A stretch of DNA of 27,726 nucleotides from Clostridiales bacterium UBA1316. Lineage in GTDB: Bacteria; Bacillota; Clostridia; Oscillospirales; Oscillospiraceae. A model generated the notes under the pieces. That model did no database searches, was not told the origin of the DNA, and was given only the letters and a program-made list of their open reading frames with translations. The DNA is taken from positions 1 to 27,726 of the forward strand of contig DBTM01000058.1 of the NCBI GenBank assembly GCA_002307055.1, read 5' to 3'. The position numbers and the translations under genes are program-made. Shown here in pieces: positions 1 to 6,763 of the stretch (its first letter is position 1; every line of letters begins with the position of its first letter).

Positions 1-273
1 CTCCTGCAGGATGCCCGCACAGGCCGCAACAAATGACTTTGTCACTGAACTCAGCCCGAAGATTGCGTCGCTGTGCAAAGGCTCGCCGCCCGGCTGCTGC
101 AAGCCGTAATCGCCGCTGAACACGAGCGACCCCCTGCGCCACACGCGGAGCGCTTCAAAGGGGTGTTTCTCCTCATCGATCATACGCTGCAGGTACGCGT
201 CGAGCCACTCCAACCGCTCCGTGTTCACGCCAAGCGCCGTAGATTGTTTTTGTGTTATCTTGACTGATTGCAT
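1..273 (-). CDS. Serine hydrolase, beta-lactamase family (N-terminal part, cut by window edge)
   Basis: The first 91 codons read on the minus strand from an ATG at 273-271, preceded by AGGAGGT eight bases upstream. No frame break occurs before the window edge. The translation contains a region with LRVWRRGSLVFSGDYG followed by LSSVTKSF, which gives the S-x-x-K nucleophile motif of the beta-lactamase/penicillin-binding fold (Pfam Beta-lactamase, PF00144). The same segments occur in the gene directly upstream in transcription (290-1501), so the two are tandem paralogues. The gap between them is 16 bases, which suggests co-transcription. Family members are mostly esterases or peptidases of unknown substrate; a true beta-lactamase role is not supported. 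No signal peptide is visible, so the protein is probably cytoplasmic. Confidence 0.85.
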   Translation of the reverse strand, partial: MQSVKITQKQSTALGVNTERLEWLDAYLQRMIDEEKHPFEALRVWRRGSLVFSGDYGLQQPGGEPLHSDAIFGLSSVTKSFVAACAGILQE

Positions 274-289
274 TATGATTTACCTCCTG

Positions 290-1501
290 TTAATCAAAGG
301 ATGAATAAAGTATGTTGAATACGGGGCCGAAGTCGTCGTTCTGCGAGGTTTGCAGAACTTCGCAGAAGTAGGCGGAGACGACAAGGTCATAGTCCGGGTC
401 CATGAGCAGGCACGCGCCGCCGTAACCGCCGTGGTTATAGCTCCGGGGACTGCGCAGGAAGCCGTGGTCGTCTGTTTTGTCGCCCTTCAAGTCCCAGCCG
501 AGGCCCCAGTTCGCGCCGAACACACGCCCAAACCAGTCGGACGGCGGCACCTTGGCATTATGGTTATTCGTCATCATCTTCACGGTCGGGGGAGATATGA
601 TGCGCTGGCCGTTCAGTGTGCCGTTTTGCAGCCACATCTGACCGAATTTTGCCATGTCGTCCAGCGTGGATTTCAGCCCGCCAGACGCGCTCGTGTTGGT
701 CATCGTGCGCTCAGTATTCATTCCGCCCCCGCCCTTGAGCGATTCGTCGCGGAGAACAAAACGATCGCGCTTTTCAACAGGCAGGAACCAGTGCGTATCG
801 GTCATGCCCAGCAGGTCGAAAATTTTGCGCCGGGCGTACTGCTCCAGCGTTTCGCCGGTGATTTCTTCAATGATCGACTTAATCAGCTCATAGCCGTAGC
901 TGGAGTAGCTGAATTTTGTGCCGGGCCTGGAGGCAAGCGGCGCGCGCAGCATGGCCAAGTCATTTGCTTCCTCTGCCGCCGCCTCGCTGACCGCTACTTC
1001 CGGCAGACCCAGCTTGGCGCGCGCATTGCAGAGGGCTGCGAGCCAGTCGCCGTCCTTCACGTCGCCAAGCAGCTCGTTAAAATACTTATCCTGCTCGTTG
1101 TCGTCGATGCCGGAGCTGTGGCAGAGCAGATGCCACAGAATCACCTCGTCCTTCATCTCGCCTGTGAATTCCGGGCGATGCTTTTTCAGCTGGTCGTAAA
1201 AGTCAAGCATGCCGTCCTCCTGCATAATTGCCGCGCAGGTCGCCAGCACAGGCTTCGTCAGGGACGCCAGCGGATAAACCGCGTCGGCGCGGAGCGGCGC
1301 GCCGTTCGGTGTTTGCGTGCCGTACTCACCGCTGAATATCAACTGCCCGCGCCGTAGTATGCGCAAGCCGACAAATGCGTGCCTGAGCTCTTTAACCGCA
1401 TGCTGACAATACGCATCCAGCACATTCAGACGCGGCAGACAGATACCGAGCGAATCGGCGGCATAGACAGCGTTTGCCGGGATAGATTTGCAAAGCTCCA
1501 T
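290..1501 (-). CDS. Serine hydrolase, beta-lactamase family (class C-like esterase/peptidase)
   Basis: A 403-residue protein. The S-x-x-K motif is S80-L-T-K83, the second motif is Y199-S-S where many relatives have Y-x-N, a glycine-rich segment ASGGLKSTLDDMAKFGQM lies near residue 272, and an NHGG motif near the C terminus fits the third (H/K-x-G) catalytic element. Length and motif order match PF00144 serine hydrolases. The start ATG at 1501 has GGAGGG upstream. There is no signal peptide or membrane segment, so a cytoplasmic esterase or peptidase is more likely than a drug-inactivating beta-lactamase. It is the first gene of a pair with the paralogue at 1-273. Substrate unknown. Confidence 0.88.
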   Translation of the reverse strand: MELCKSIPANAVYAADSLGICLPRLNVLDAYCQHAVKELRHAFVGLRILRRGQLIFSGEYGTQTPNGAPLRADAVYPLASLTKPVLATCAAIMQEDGMLDFYDQLKKHRPEFTGEMKDEVILWHLLCHSSGIDDNEQDKYFNELLGDVKDGDWLAALCNARAKLGLPEVAVSEAAAEEANDLAMLRAPLASRPGTKFSYSSYGYELIKSIIEEITGETLEQYARRKIFDLLGMTDTHWFLPVEKRDRFVLRDESLKGGGGMNTERTMTNTSASGGLKSTLDDMAKFGQMWLQNGTLNGQRIISPPTVKMMTNNHNAKVPPSDWFGRVFGANWGLGWDLKGDKTDDHGFLRSPRSYNHGGYGGACLLMDPDYDLVVSAYFCEVLQTSQNDDFGPVFNILYSSFD

Positions 1502-1603
1502 TTTTGTGTCCCTCCGTAAATAATTTTATGGATATAAAGCCATTATATAGCTTTTATAAGCAACTCCTCATGTCATGCCGCATTTGTTATATTACAGTAA
1601 TAT

Positions 1604-1806
1604 AACACAGGGGGACAGTTCTACTGTGCACTTCTTGCCAAGCATAAATTGGGCAAATAGCACAGGAGAACCGTCCCCTTGTGTTCACACTCCTGTGTAT
1701 TGCCTTGCTTCTTACGCAGATTTTTTTGGCTCTCGGACAGCAGTATATTCACCTATAACCCAACACGAATCAAGCAATTAGCACAGAAGAACCGTCCCCT
1801 TGTGTT
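1604..1806. repeat. Cluster of three palindromic repeats, core GGGGACGGTTCT
   Basis: The stretch 1502-1805 has no supported gene. It carries three copies of a 23-base element bounded by CACAG and CTGTG: 1606-1628 in one orientation with a variant core (GGGGGACAGTTCTACTG), and 1661-1683 and 1782-1804 in the opposite orientation with core AGAACCGTCCCC. Each copy is itself an imperfect inverted repeat (CACAG...CTGTG or CTTGTG). Similar elements are common in Clostridia and are often seen near IS200-like or RAYT transposases; none is present here, so these would be non-autonomous. The link to transposases is recollection, not shown by the window. Confidence 0.75.
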
Positions 1807-2189
1807 CATAGGTCTTTGCGCATGATGATTCCGAGGCTGTCTTCGCCGTAGTGGCCGTCTTCGGTGCTGGGACGGTGGATTTCTCCTGATTTGCGGAATC
1901 CGCATTTTTCCATGGCTCTGCCTGATTTTTTGTTGCCGCTGTGGTAGAGGGTCTCGGCGTATTTTATGTCTGGGGAGGTGTTTTTAACATAGTTTAAAAC
2001 AGCGTTCAACGTTTCAGGCATGATGCCTAAGCCCCAGAATTCTTCCGCAAGGCACCAGCCGAAGCCGATATGATCGCCGTGAAAGACGATTGAAAAGCAG
2101 CCGAGCGTCCAGGCTTTGTTTTCCTCGGTTATTTTGCCTGCGCTTAACAATACCTGCTGAAATGCTTCGTTGGGATTGCAGGAGGTAAT
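1806..2189 (-). pseudogene. GNAT-family N-acetyltransferase, N-terminally truncated
   Basis: The readable part ends in a typical GNAT C-terminal half: a beta strand GFGWCLAEEFWGLGIMPE (equivalent of the GYwl...yWGkGi(A)tEA acetyl-CoA-binding motif), then a helix, then NKKSGRAMEKCGFRKSGE, the usual N-x-x-S-x-x-x-x-E-K-x-G-F signature. About 60-70 residues of the N-terminal half expected for this family are missing. The frame stays open upstream to about 2189 and beyond, but has no good ATG with a ribosome-binding site, and it runs into the GC-rich hairpin at 2226-2251. A TTG at 2150 could start a 114-residue remnant but has no clear Shine-Dalgarno. The gene looks decayed, possibly cut by the repeat. 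Confidence 0.65.
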
Positions 2190-2225
2190 CGGGCATGACA
2201 GGCACTTTCTTTCTGTGTGGTATTG

Positions 2226-2251
2226 GGCGGGCGAACGCAGTTCGCCCCCAC
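2226..2251 (-). repeat. GC-rich hairpin repeat (GTGGGGGCG type)
   Basis: GGGCGAAC at 2229-2236 and GTTCGCCC at 2240-2247 form a perfect 8-bp stem with a 3-base loop. Read on the minus strand the element is CCGTGGGGGCG..., ending CGCCCGCC. It matches the design of the elements at 19658-19684 and 22079-22100: GTRGGGRCG followed by a stem whose sequence differs between copies. It lies between the sugar transferase stop and the truncated GNAT and may also end transcription of the operon at 2261-6396, although no U-run follows. Confidence 0.6.
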
Positions 2252-2260
2252 GGCGAATTG

Positions 2261-2896
2261 CTACAATTTGTATATTTCCTTTTGCTGCTGGGCGAATTTG
2301 ACGCGGTCGGGGGTGGAGTCGGGGCTGAGGTCGAGTTTCTGGCGGGTGAAAAAATATTTGAAAGTCGCGGACAGAATTTTTATGTTATAGGAGAGGCTTC
2401 TTCTGTGCGCGTAGATATTATCCAGGCGGATTTGGAGGTGCTTGTTCAGCCTGCCTTTTCTCAGCAGGACGATTTGAGCGGTGCAGGTCCAGCCCGGGGG
2501 GACGGTGTGGCGGTCTTTGACGTCAAGTCCCTCAAGAAATTTGGCGGGCAGAGGGCGGGGGCCGACGAAGCTCATTTTTCCGCTGAAGATGTGAAAAAGC
2601 TCGGTGAGTTCATCCAGATGGCAGCTCCTCAAAAACCTGCCGCACCAGTTCAGACGGTACTGCTCGAGAAATATGCGCCCGATCTCCTTGCCGGGCAGCA
2701 GGGATTTGATTTTAAGATGCTTATAGGGGATACCGCCCTTCCCTATCCTCTCGGAGATGTAGATGGGCGGGAAGCCGATGAACAGCGCGGACAGCAATAA
2801 GGCCGCCAGCATAAACGGCAGCGAAAGCAGGATCAGAATGCCGGAGAGGAGGATATCAAAGCCGCGAATGAGCGCCGCGTCGAGCCTTTTCAGCAT
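2261..2896 (-). CDS. Membrane phosphoglycosyl transferase (bacterial sugar transferase)
   Basis: A 211-residue protein of the monotopic phosphoglycosyl transferase family (PF02397), which moves a sugar-1-phosphate from a nucleotide sugar to undecaprenyl phosphate at the inner face of the membrane. A hydrophobic re-entrant segment covers about residues 14-40. It is followed by the basic KIKSLLPG region and the family signature GRFLRSCHLDEL...GKMSFVGPRPLP, with the catalytic Asp-Glu pair at D95-E96. The length is that of the minimal catalytic domain (PglC/WcaJ C-terminal type). The ATG at 2896 overlaps the racemase stop by 7 bases and has only a GGGGG ribosome-binding site, so translational coupling is likely. 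It is the last gene of the radical SAM operon. No other polysaccharide gene is nearby, which is unusual for this enzyme class. Confidence 0.88.
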   Translation of the reverse strand: MLKRLDAALIRGFDILLSGILILLSLPFMLAALLLSALFIGFPPIYISERIGKGGIPYKHLKIKSLLPGKEIGRIFLEQYRLNWCGRFLRSCHLDELTELFHIFSGKMSFVGPRPLPAKFLEGLDVKDRHTVPPGWTCTAQIVLLRKGRLNKHLQIRLDNIYAHRRSLSYNIKILSATFKYFFTRQKLDLSPDSTPDRVKFAQQQKEIYKL

Positions 2897-3696
2897 GGTG
2901 TGCCCCCATCTTCCGGTGAAATACGCGTGATTTCTCCGATAGAGACGCCAAAGGCGATAAAAGCGGCGCGTCTCATCTCATCCGGGTCCCCGGTGGTGAA
3001 AAAGATATCCGGTGCGCCATTCTCTTCAAGCAGCCAGTACGCCGATACCCATTGAAAGGTTTCCGCCGAGGGGTTAATCAGCCGGGCCTTTGGTACCAGC
3101 ACCTGAAAAGCCTCCTGTACCGCCGGATAATGGGTACAGGCCAGGATGAGGATATCTGTTTTTTTCAGGGGCAGCATGATCTTTTTTAATGTATCACGAA
3201 AAAGCGGTGTATCCTTCTCTCCCCGCTCGATTAAGGCGGAGAGGGGCTGCGCAATCCGCTGCATGACAGTGCAATTGTTCTGCCGCAGTGGCCTGCCATA
3301 CGCGCCGGAAAGAATCGTGCGGCGTCCGCCGACGACACCCACGGTATCGGCTTTTTGCTTCAGCACGGCTGAAAGCGCCGGTTCTATAACGCCTGTGACC
3401 GCAACATCCTTTATATGCGGCAGCGTCTCCGGCAAAACGGTGCTCATGGCGTTGCACGCGACAACCAAATGCGACACACCCCGGTGCTTTAAAAAGCAGG
3501 CGACTTGGCTTAGCCTTAATATCAGCTGCTCCTTCTGCTGTTTCCCATAAGGTACGCTGCCCGAGTCAGAAAAATAGCACAGGCTGACCTGGGGATAATT
3601 CTGTTTGAAAATACGGTAGAAATCCATGCCGCCGATGCCCCAATCCAAAACGGCAAGGGTCGGCTTTAACGCGCTATGCGCCTGATTTACTAACAT
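2890..3696 (-). CDS. Asp/Glu racemase family protein, divergent glutamate racemase
   Basis: A 268-residue protein with the two-cysteine architecture of Asp/Glu racemases. The first catalytic Cys is C81 in VVACNAMS, the second C187 in LACTHYP, and SDSGSVPYG matches the conserved substrate-binding segment. The N-terminal motif is D18-W-G-I-G-G where MurI enzymes have D-S-G-x-G-G, and ACNAMS replaces the usual ACNTAS. Both changes are at positions that line the substrate pocket in glutamate racemases, so the substrate may not be free glutamate. The start was placed at 3696: GGAGG lies five bases upstream, and the ATG at 3708 overlaps that site. It sits between a methyltransferase (22-base gap) and a sugar transferase (7-base overlap), away from cell-wall genes, so it is probably not the housekeeping MurI. 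Confidence 0.82.
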   Translation of the reverse strand: MLVNQAHSALKPTLAVLDWGIGGMDFYRIFKQNYPQVSLCYFSDSGSVPYGKQQKEQLILRLSQVACFLKHRGVSHLVVACNAMSTVLPETLPHIKDVAVTGVIEPALSAVLKQKADTVGVVGGRRTILSGAYGRPLRQNNCTVMQRIAQPLSALIERGEKDTPLFRDTLKKIMLPLKKTDILILACTHYPAVQEAFQVLVPKARLINPSAETFQWVSAYWLLEENGAPDIFFTTGDPDEMRRAAFIAFGVSIGEITRISPEDGGTPC

Positions 3697-3718
3697 GTGC
3701 GCCTCCATTGATTATCGT

Positions 3719-4852
3719 TCACATGATCGGGCCGGAGTCAAAGGCCAGGATTTTCGCCCGGACACCCGTATTGAGTACCTTAATTTCGCCGTTTGGGAAA
3801 CGGCTCTTTAAATACCAGATAAATTCATATGCCGGGTGCATGGGGTGGCGGTCTATCATCCTGCGCCAGTCGGGATGCATCACCAGCCGACGGAGCGATG
3901 CCGTAAAGCTTTGACGCTTTCTCAGAGCCCAGGTATTCCGCAGCTTATCCGCCATTATATGAGGCCACTCATACAGTCTTGGCTCGGACGAAAGCATATC
4001 GACAATCAGGATGTGTCCGCCCGGAGCCAAAACACGTTTCATTTCCGCTAAAATCGGATCCCAGTCCAGGTATCGAAAGGACAGCAGGGACACGATTATA
4101 TCCATTGTATGCTCGGCAAAGGGTAAATGCGGCCCCTCAATGACGCAAAAGGAAAGATTCGTCCGGAGGCGGTTATTTTCCTGAGCAATACCGATGGCCG
4201 CACCCGATATATCGACGCCGACGCCCTGCTTTATTTTATCGGAAAAATGCGCCAGCAGCGCGCCGTTGCCGCAGCCGATATCCAGGAACCTTGCCGGTTG
4301 ATACGCCGCGATTTTTTTATCAAGCCAGCGGAGCTCGTCCCGCCGGACGGTGATATCCGAAAAGGCCTCGGCATACAGCGCCGCAATAGGGTTATAATCG
4401 GCATCATCACGCCAGAATCCCGGTGAATACGCGGTAAACTCGGTTTGACTTAAATGCCTGTTGCCGTAAGCTGTTATTTTAAAGGCTGCCGCCATAAACG
4501 GGGCCAGCCATGTGGCGGAGCCCTCCATATACAGCCAAGCCTGCGCCTGTTTTGCGAAAGGGATTTGCAGCGCGGCCCATTCATGGGCGCTGATCGCTTC
4601 GGGCCATTCGGGTGATCCCAGCAGCGGACCGTAAGGCGTTCCGTAACCTGCGAAGTGCCACTCGGATATTTCAAGCTGCTGCTTTTTAATGGCGCTGACG
4701 GCGGCGCGGAGTGCGCTTTTGCTGCCGACCTCGTCGATTCTAACAGAGGCTTCGGGCTGACGCGCTTTAATTTCTGAACACACCTGACGAAAAACGTCCC
4801 CGGCGTCTGAACGCGGCGCACCCGTAAAACACGCATACAGTATCCAAATCAT
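3719..4852 (-). CDS. SAM-dependent methyltransferase with extra N-terminal domain
   Basis: A 377-residue protein in two parts. Residues about 155-300 form a class I methyltransferase: motif I FLDIGCGNG at 189-197, an acidic GVGVDISG strand end, and VLAPGGHILIVDM for the later strands. Residues 1-150 form a separate domain with an EWHFAGYGTPYGPLLGS segment (64-80) and a hydrophobic AWLYMEGSATWLAPFMAAAF segment that together resemble the H-G and strand-Cys regions of caspase-like (CHAT/C25) folds; the catalytic Cys and the His of an HG pair are not conserved here, so a degenerate fold is an inference. The start is the ATG at 4852 with GGAGG upstream; it overlaps the radical SAM stop as ATGA, so the two are translationally coupled. 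Methyl acceptor unknown. Confidence 0.82.
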   Translation of the reverse strand: MIWILYACFTGAPRSDAGDVFRQVCSEIKARQPEASVRIDEVGSKSALRAAVSAIKKQQLEISEWHFAGYGTPYGPLLGSPEWPEAISAHEWAALQIPFAKQAQAWLYMEGSATWLAPFMAAAFKITAYGNRHLSQTEFTAYSPGFWRDDADYNPIAALYAEAFSDITVRRDELRWLDKKIAAYQPARFLDIGCGNGALLAHFSDKIKQGVGVDISGAAIGIAQENNRLRTNLSFCVIEGPHLPFAEHTMDIIVSLLSFRYLDWDPILAEMKRVLAPGGHILIVDMLSSEPRLYEWPHIMADKLRNTWALRKRQSFTASLRRLVMHPDWRRMIDRHPMHPAYEFIWYLKSRFPNGEIKVLNTGVRAKILAFDSGPIM

Positions 4853-6396
4853 CGCGCAGCCTCCGATAAACCGAGGCATTCTGCCAATAGCCGGAGATTT
4901 TCGGGAAGTACAGGCAGGCGGTCTGTCACCGGCTTATATTGCTTCCGGAAGAACGGGATGGACTCGGGGAACCGGCGGACGAAACGCAGCACATACGCCA
5001 AATGCTCGGGCGAGGTCAAAAACTGCTTGCGGAATGCCCGCACTCGAGCATAGGTCTGGTACGGCGTAATTTTTCCGGGCAGCTGAATGGTCTGATAGCG
5101 GTAATTCTGGCGGCTGTAATAACGGCGGTTCTTGTCCGGGTGATAGATCAGCCAGGGGGAAACCTGCCGGTAGTATTCGGTATTGCGCAGCGCCATGCAT
5201 AAGCGGATGTCAACGGCGGCGATGGGCAGCGTATTGAGAAACCGCAGCTGTTTTTGGAATTCAGCCTGCGTCAGCGCGGGGTCCCCGATAAACGTCGCCG
5301 AAAGGAGGATGCCCAGCTCTTCGCAGACAGTCAGGCATTCCATCAGGGCTTGATATGAAAAAGCCTTGCGGTAAATGTCCTTCTTCGAATCGAAGGGGAT
5401 ATCCAGGCCGATTGAAAGCACGCGCATGCCCTTCTGGGCGAGCTTGGCTAAAAGCCCCTCCTTATAAGCGCTGAGAATATCCGCCGCACGGATAAAGCCC
5501 GAGACCGCCAGATTATGTATATCATACTGCTCCAGGCATTCATAGGTGCGCAGCCAATTTTTTAAGTTCAGATTGGCTTCCAGGGAAAAGATGCTGTTCA
5601 CACCATGCTTTTGCACCAAAAAGGCGATTTCCGCCGCCAGCTTTTCCGGGTCCCTCGTTATGACCGCCGAACTCTCCTTGCCGTATTCCACCGGGGATTG
5701 GCAGAAAACGCATTGGTGCGGACAGCCGCTGCCGGCCAGTACGGACGCTGTGCGGATGACGCCCGGCAAAAGCGCCGGGTGGCTTTGATATTTTTCCAGA
5801 TAGTCCGCCGTCGGATGGTTTTCAATATGTATATTTTGCAGGGCGATACCGTCGATTGCCGTCAGGTCCGTTCTTTGGTCATAGGTTATAGGGGCCAGGA
5901 CAATTCCCTGCTGATCCAGCTGAAGCATCGCGGGGCAGCTTTCGGGGTGCTTCCCTGCCATGCGGGCTGAAATAATCCGTTCCAGGGATACCACGCTGTC
6001 GCCGCGCAGAGCAAAGTCTACGGCTTGATACGGGAACTTGTCACCCGCCGCGAGCAGCGAGGTATGCTTCCCGCCGACCAGCGTCCAGGTATGCGGCAGC
6101 AGTTTTTTAACAAAAACAGCCCACCGGCTGACTTCATTGACCAGGATATCAATTTCGCTGAAGACGACAAGCGCCGGGGCTTCCGATTTTAACGCTTCTT
6201 TAAATTTCGCATCATCGTCCGGGTTCATCAGATGCCAGATTTTAATTTGCAGGTCATCGCCGAAATATTTGGCGAGATGATAAGCGATGCATTTTAAAGC
6301 CATCGGCTGCCAGTTGTATTTATAATCCTCAGGAATCGGGCAGGCCCCTGCCAATATTTCAGCGGGGGGGTGGGGCTTCACAAGAAATATTTTCAT
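4849..6396 (-). CDS. Radical SAM protein with B12-binding-like N-terminal domain
   Basis: A 515-residue protein. Residues 1-150 look like the Rossmann-type domain found in B12-binding radical SAM proteins (ALVVFSEIDILVNEV, then TLVGGKHTSLL, then DFALRGD), although the D-x-H-x-x-G cobalamin-ligand motif is not seen. The radical SAM cluster motif is C225-P-H-Q-C229-V-F-C232, followed by a TIM-barrel-length region to about residue 420 and a basic C-terminal tail. The start is the ATG at 6396, four bases after GGGAGG; the longer TTG start at 6408 overlaps that site. It is the first gene of the operon, with a TATAAT box at 6435-6440. The architecture fits anaerobic C-C bond, methylation or ring-forming chemistry; the exact reaction cannot be told from sequence. 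Confidence 0.85.
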   Translation of the reverse strand: MKIFLVKPHPPAEILAGACPIPEDYKYNWQPMALKCIAYHLAKYFGDDLQIKIWHLMNPDDDAKFKEALKSEAPALVVFSEIDILVNEVSRWAVFVKKLLPHTWTLVGGKHTSLLAAGDKFPYQAVDFALRGDSVVSLERIISARMAGKHPESCPAMLQLDQQGIVLAPITYDQRTDLTAIDGIALQNIHIENHPTADYLEKYQSHPALLPGVIRTASVLAGSGCPHQCVFCQSPVEYGKESSAVITRDPEKLAAEIAFLVQKHGVNSIFSLEANLNLKNWLRTYECLEQYDIHNLAVSGFIRAADILSAYKEGLLAKLAQKGMRVLSIGLDIPFDSKKDIYRKAFSYQALMECLTVCEELGILLSATFIGDPALTQAEFQKQLRFLNTLPIAAVDIRLCMALRNTEYYRQVSPWLIYHPDKNRRYYSRQNYRYQTIQLPGKITPYQTYARVRAFRKQFLTSPEHLAYVLRFVRRFPESIPFFRKQYKPVTDRLPVLPENLRLLAECLGLSEAAR

Positions 6397-6434
6397 TTTA
6401 CCTCCCAAAGTAAACAGCCGTTTCTTTTTATACC

Positions 6435-6463
6435 ATTATATACAAACAAAAGACGATTAGAAA
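6435..6463 (-). promoter_or_regulatory. Candidate sigma-A promoter of the radical SAM operon
   Basis: On the minus strand a perfect TATAAT lies at 6440-6435, with 17 bases to a weak -35 (TTTCTA, 6463-6458). Transcription would start about 30 bases before the ATG at 6396. The -10 is convincing, the -35 is poor, so an activator is possible. Confidence 0.5.
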
Positions 6464-6505
6464 CATCTTTTTTCGCAGCAGCGGGAATATGCGTTTGGCG
6501 CGCTC

Positions 6506-6550
6506 TTCGTTCCTAAGGTTCCTTTTGAAAGGAGCTTTAGGAATTACGAA
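6506..6550. repeat. Imperfect 45-base hairpin between divergent promoters
   Basis: TTCGT (6506-6510) pairs with ACGAA (6546-6550), TTCCTAA with TTAGGAA, and an inner CCTTT with AAAGG, around a very small loop. The hairpin lies between the promoter of the radical SAM operon and the rplJ promoter. No U-run follows on either strand, so it is not a standard terminator. It could insulate the two units or be a small mobile repeat. Confidence 0.45.
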
Positions 6551-6572
6551 CTATATAAATCAAAATTAAATA

Positions 6573-6601
6573 TTGACAAGACAAGAGCGCTCTGATAAAA
6601 T
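6573..6601 (+). promoter_or_regulatory. Sigma-A promoter of rplJL
   Basis: TTGACA at 6573-6578, a 17-base spacer and TAAAAT at 6596-6601. This is a near-consensus promoter, as expected for a ribosomal protein operon, and would start transcription near 6608, just before the L10 leader. Confidence 0.85.
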
Positions 6602-6607
6602 AATCAG

Positions 6608-6722
6608 GCGTTCCAAAGACAGCAGGTAAAGTGTACTCACGTACTCTCAACAAATCCTGCCGAGGACAGCTTACTTTATTGTTTGCTTTGTATCCTTGTG
6701 CCTTTGGTACAGGGATATTTTT
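6608..6722 (+). ncRNA. Ribosomal protein L10 leader with attenuator hairpin
   Basis: The transcribed leader contains AAAGACAGCAGG at about 6615-6626 and TCCTGCCGAGG at about 6655-6665. GCAGG pairs with CCTGC, closing a helix in the way known for the Firmicute L10 leader (Rfam L10_leader). In that family the L10(L12)4 complex binds its own leader to repress expression. Downstream, TATCCTTGT (6691-6699) pairs with ACAGGGATA (6709-6717), followed by TTTTT, which is an intrinsic terminator just before the rplJ ribosome-binding site. The arrangement supports autoregulation by transcription attenuation. The family match is by motif recognition, not by a covariance search. Confidence 0.85.
6691..6722 (+). 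terminator. Attenuator (intrinsic terminator) in the L10 leader
   Basis: A 9-bp stem with one G-T wobble, loop GCCTTTGGT, then five T residues. It lies 26 bases before the rplJ GGAGGTG site. An upstream alternative pairing is expected to compete when L10 is not bound. Confidence 0.7.
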
Positions 6723-6763
6723 ATTCTTGGACGCAATTTCAAATTCCGGAGGTGAAAAATTAT

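Noticed and set aside
350..1357. A 335-residue open frame on the plus strand
   Set aside because: It is antisense to the serine hydrolase, has no ribosome-binding site and the translation has no family features; a product of high GC at third positions.
2014..2205. A second minus-strand frame overlapping the GNAT remnant, considered as its missing N-terminal half after a frameshift
   Set aside because: The translation is Arg/Ser-rich and shows no GNAT strand or helix pattern, so a simple frameshift does not restore the gene.
2195..2800. A 201-residue plus-strand frame
   Set aside because: It is antisense to the sugar transferase, whose motifs are clear; it also starts in the repeat region.
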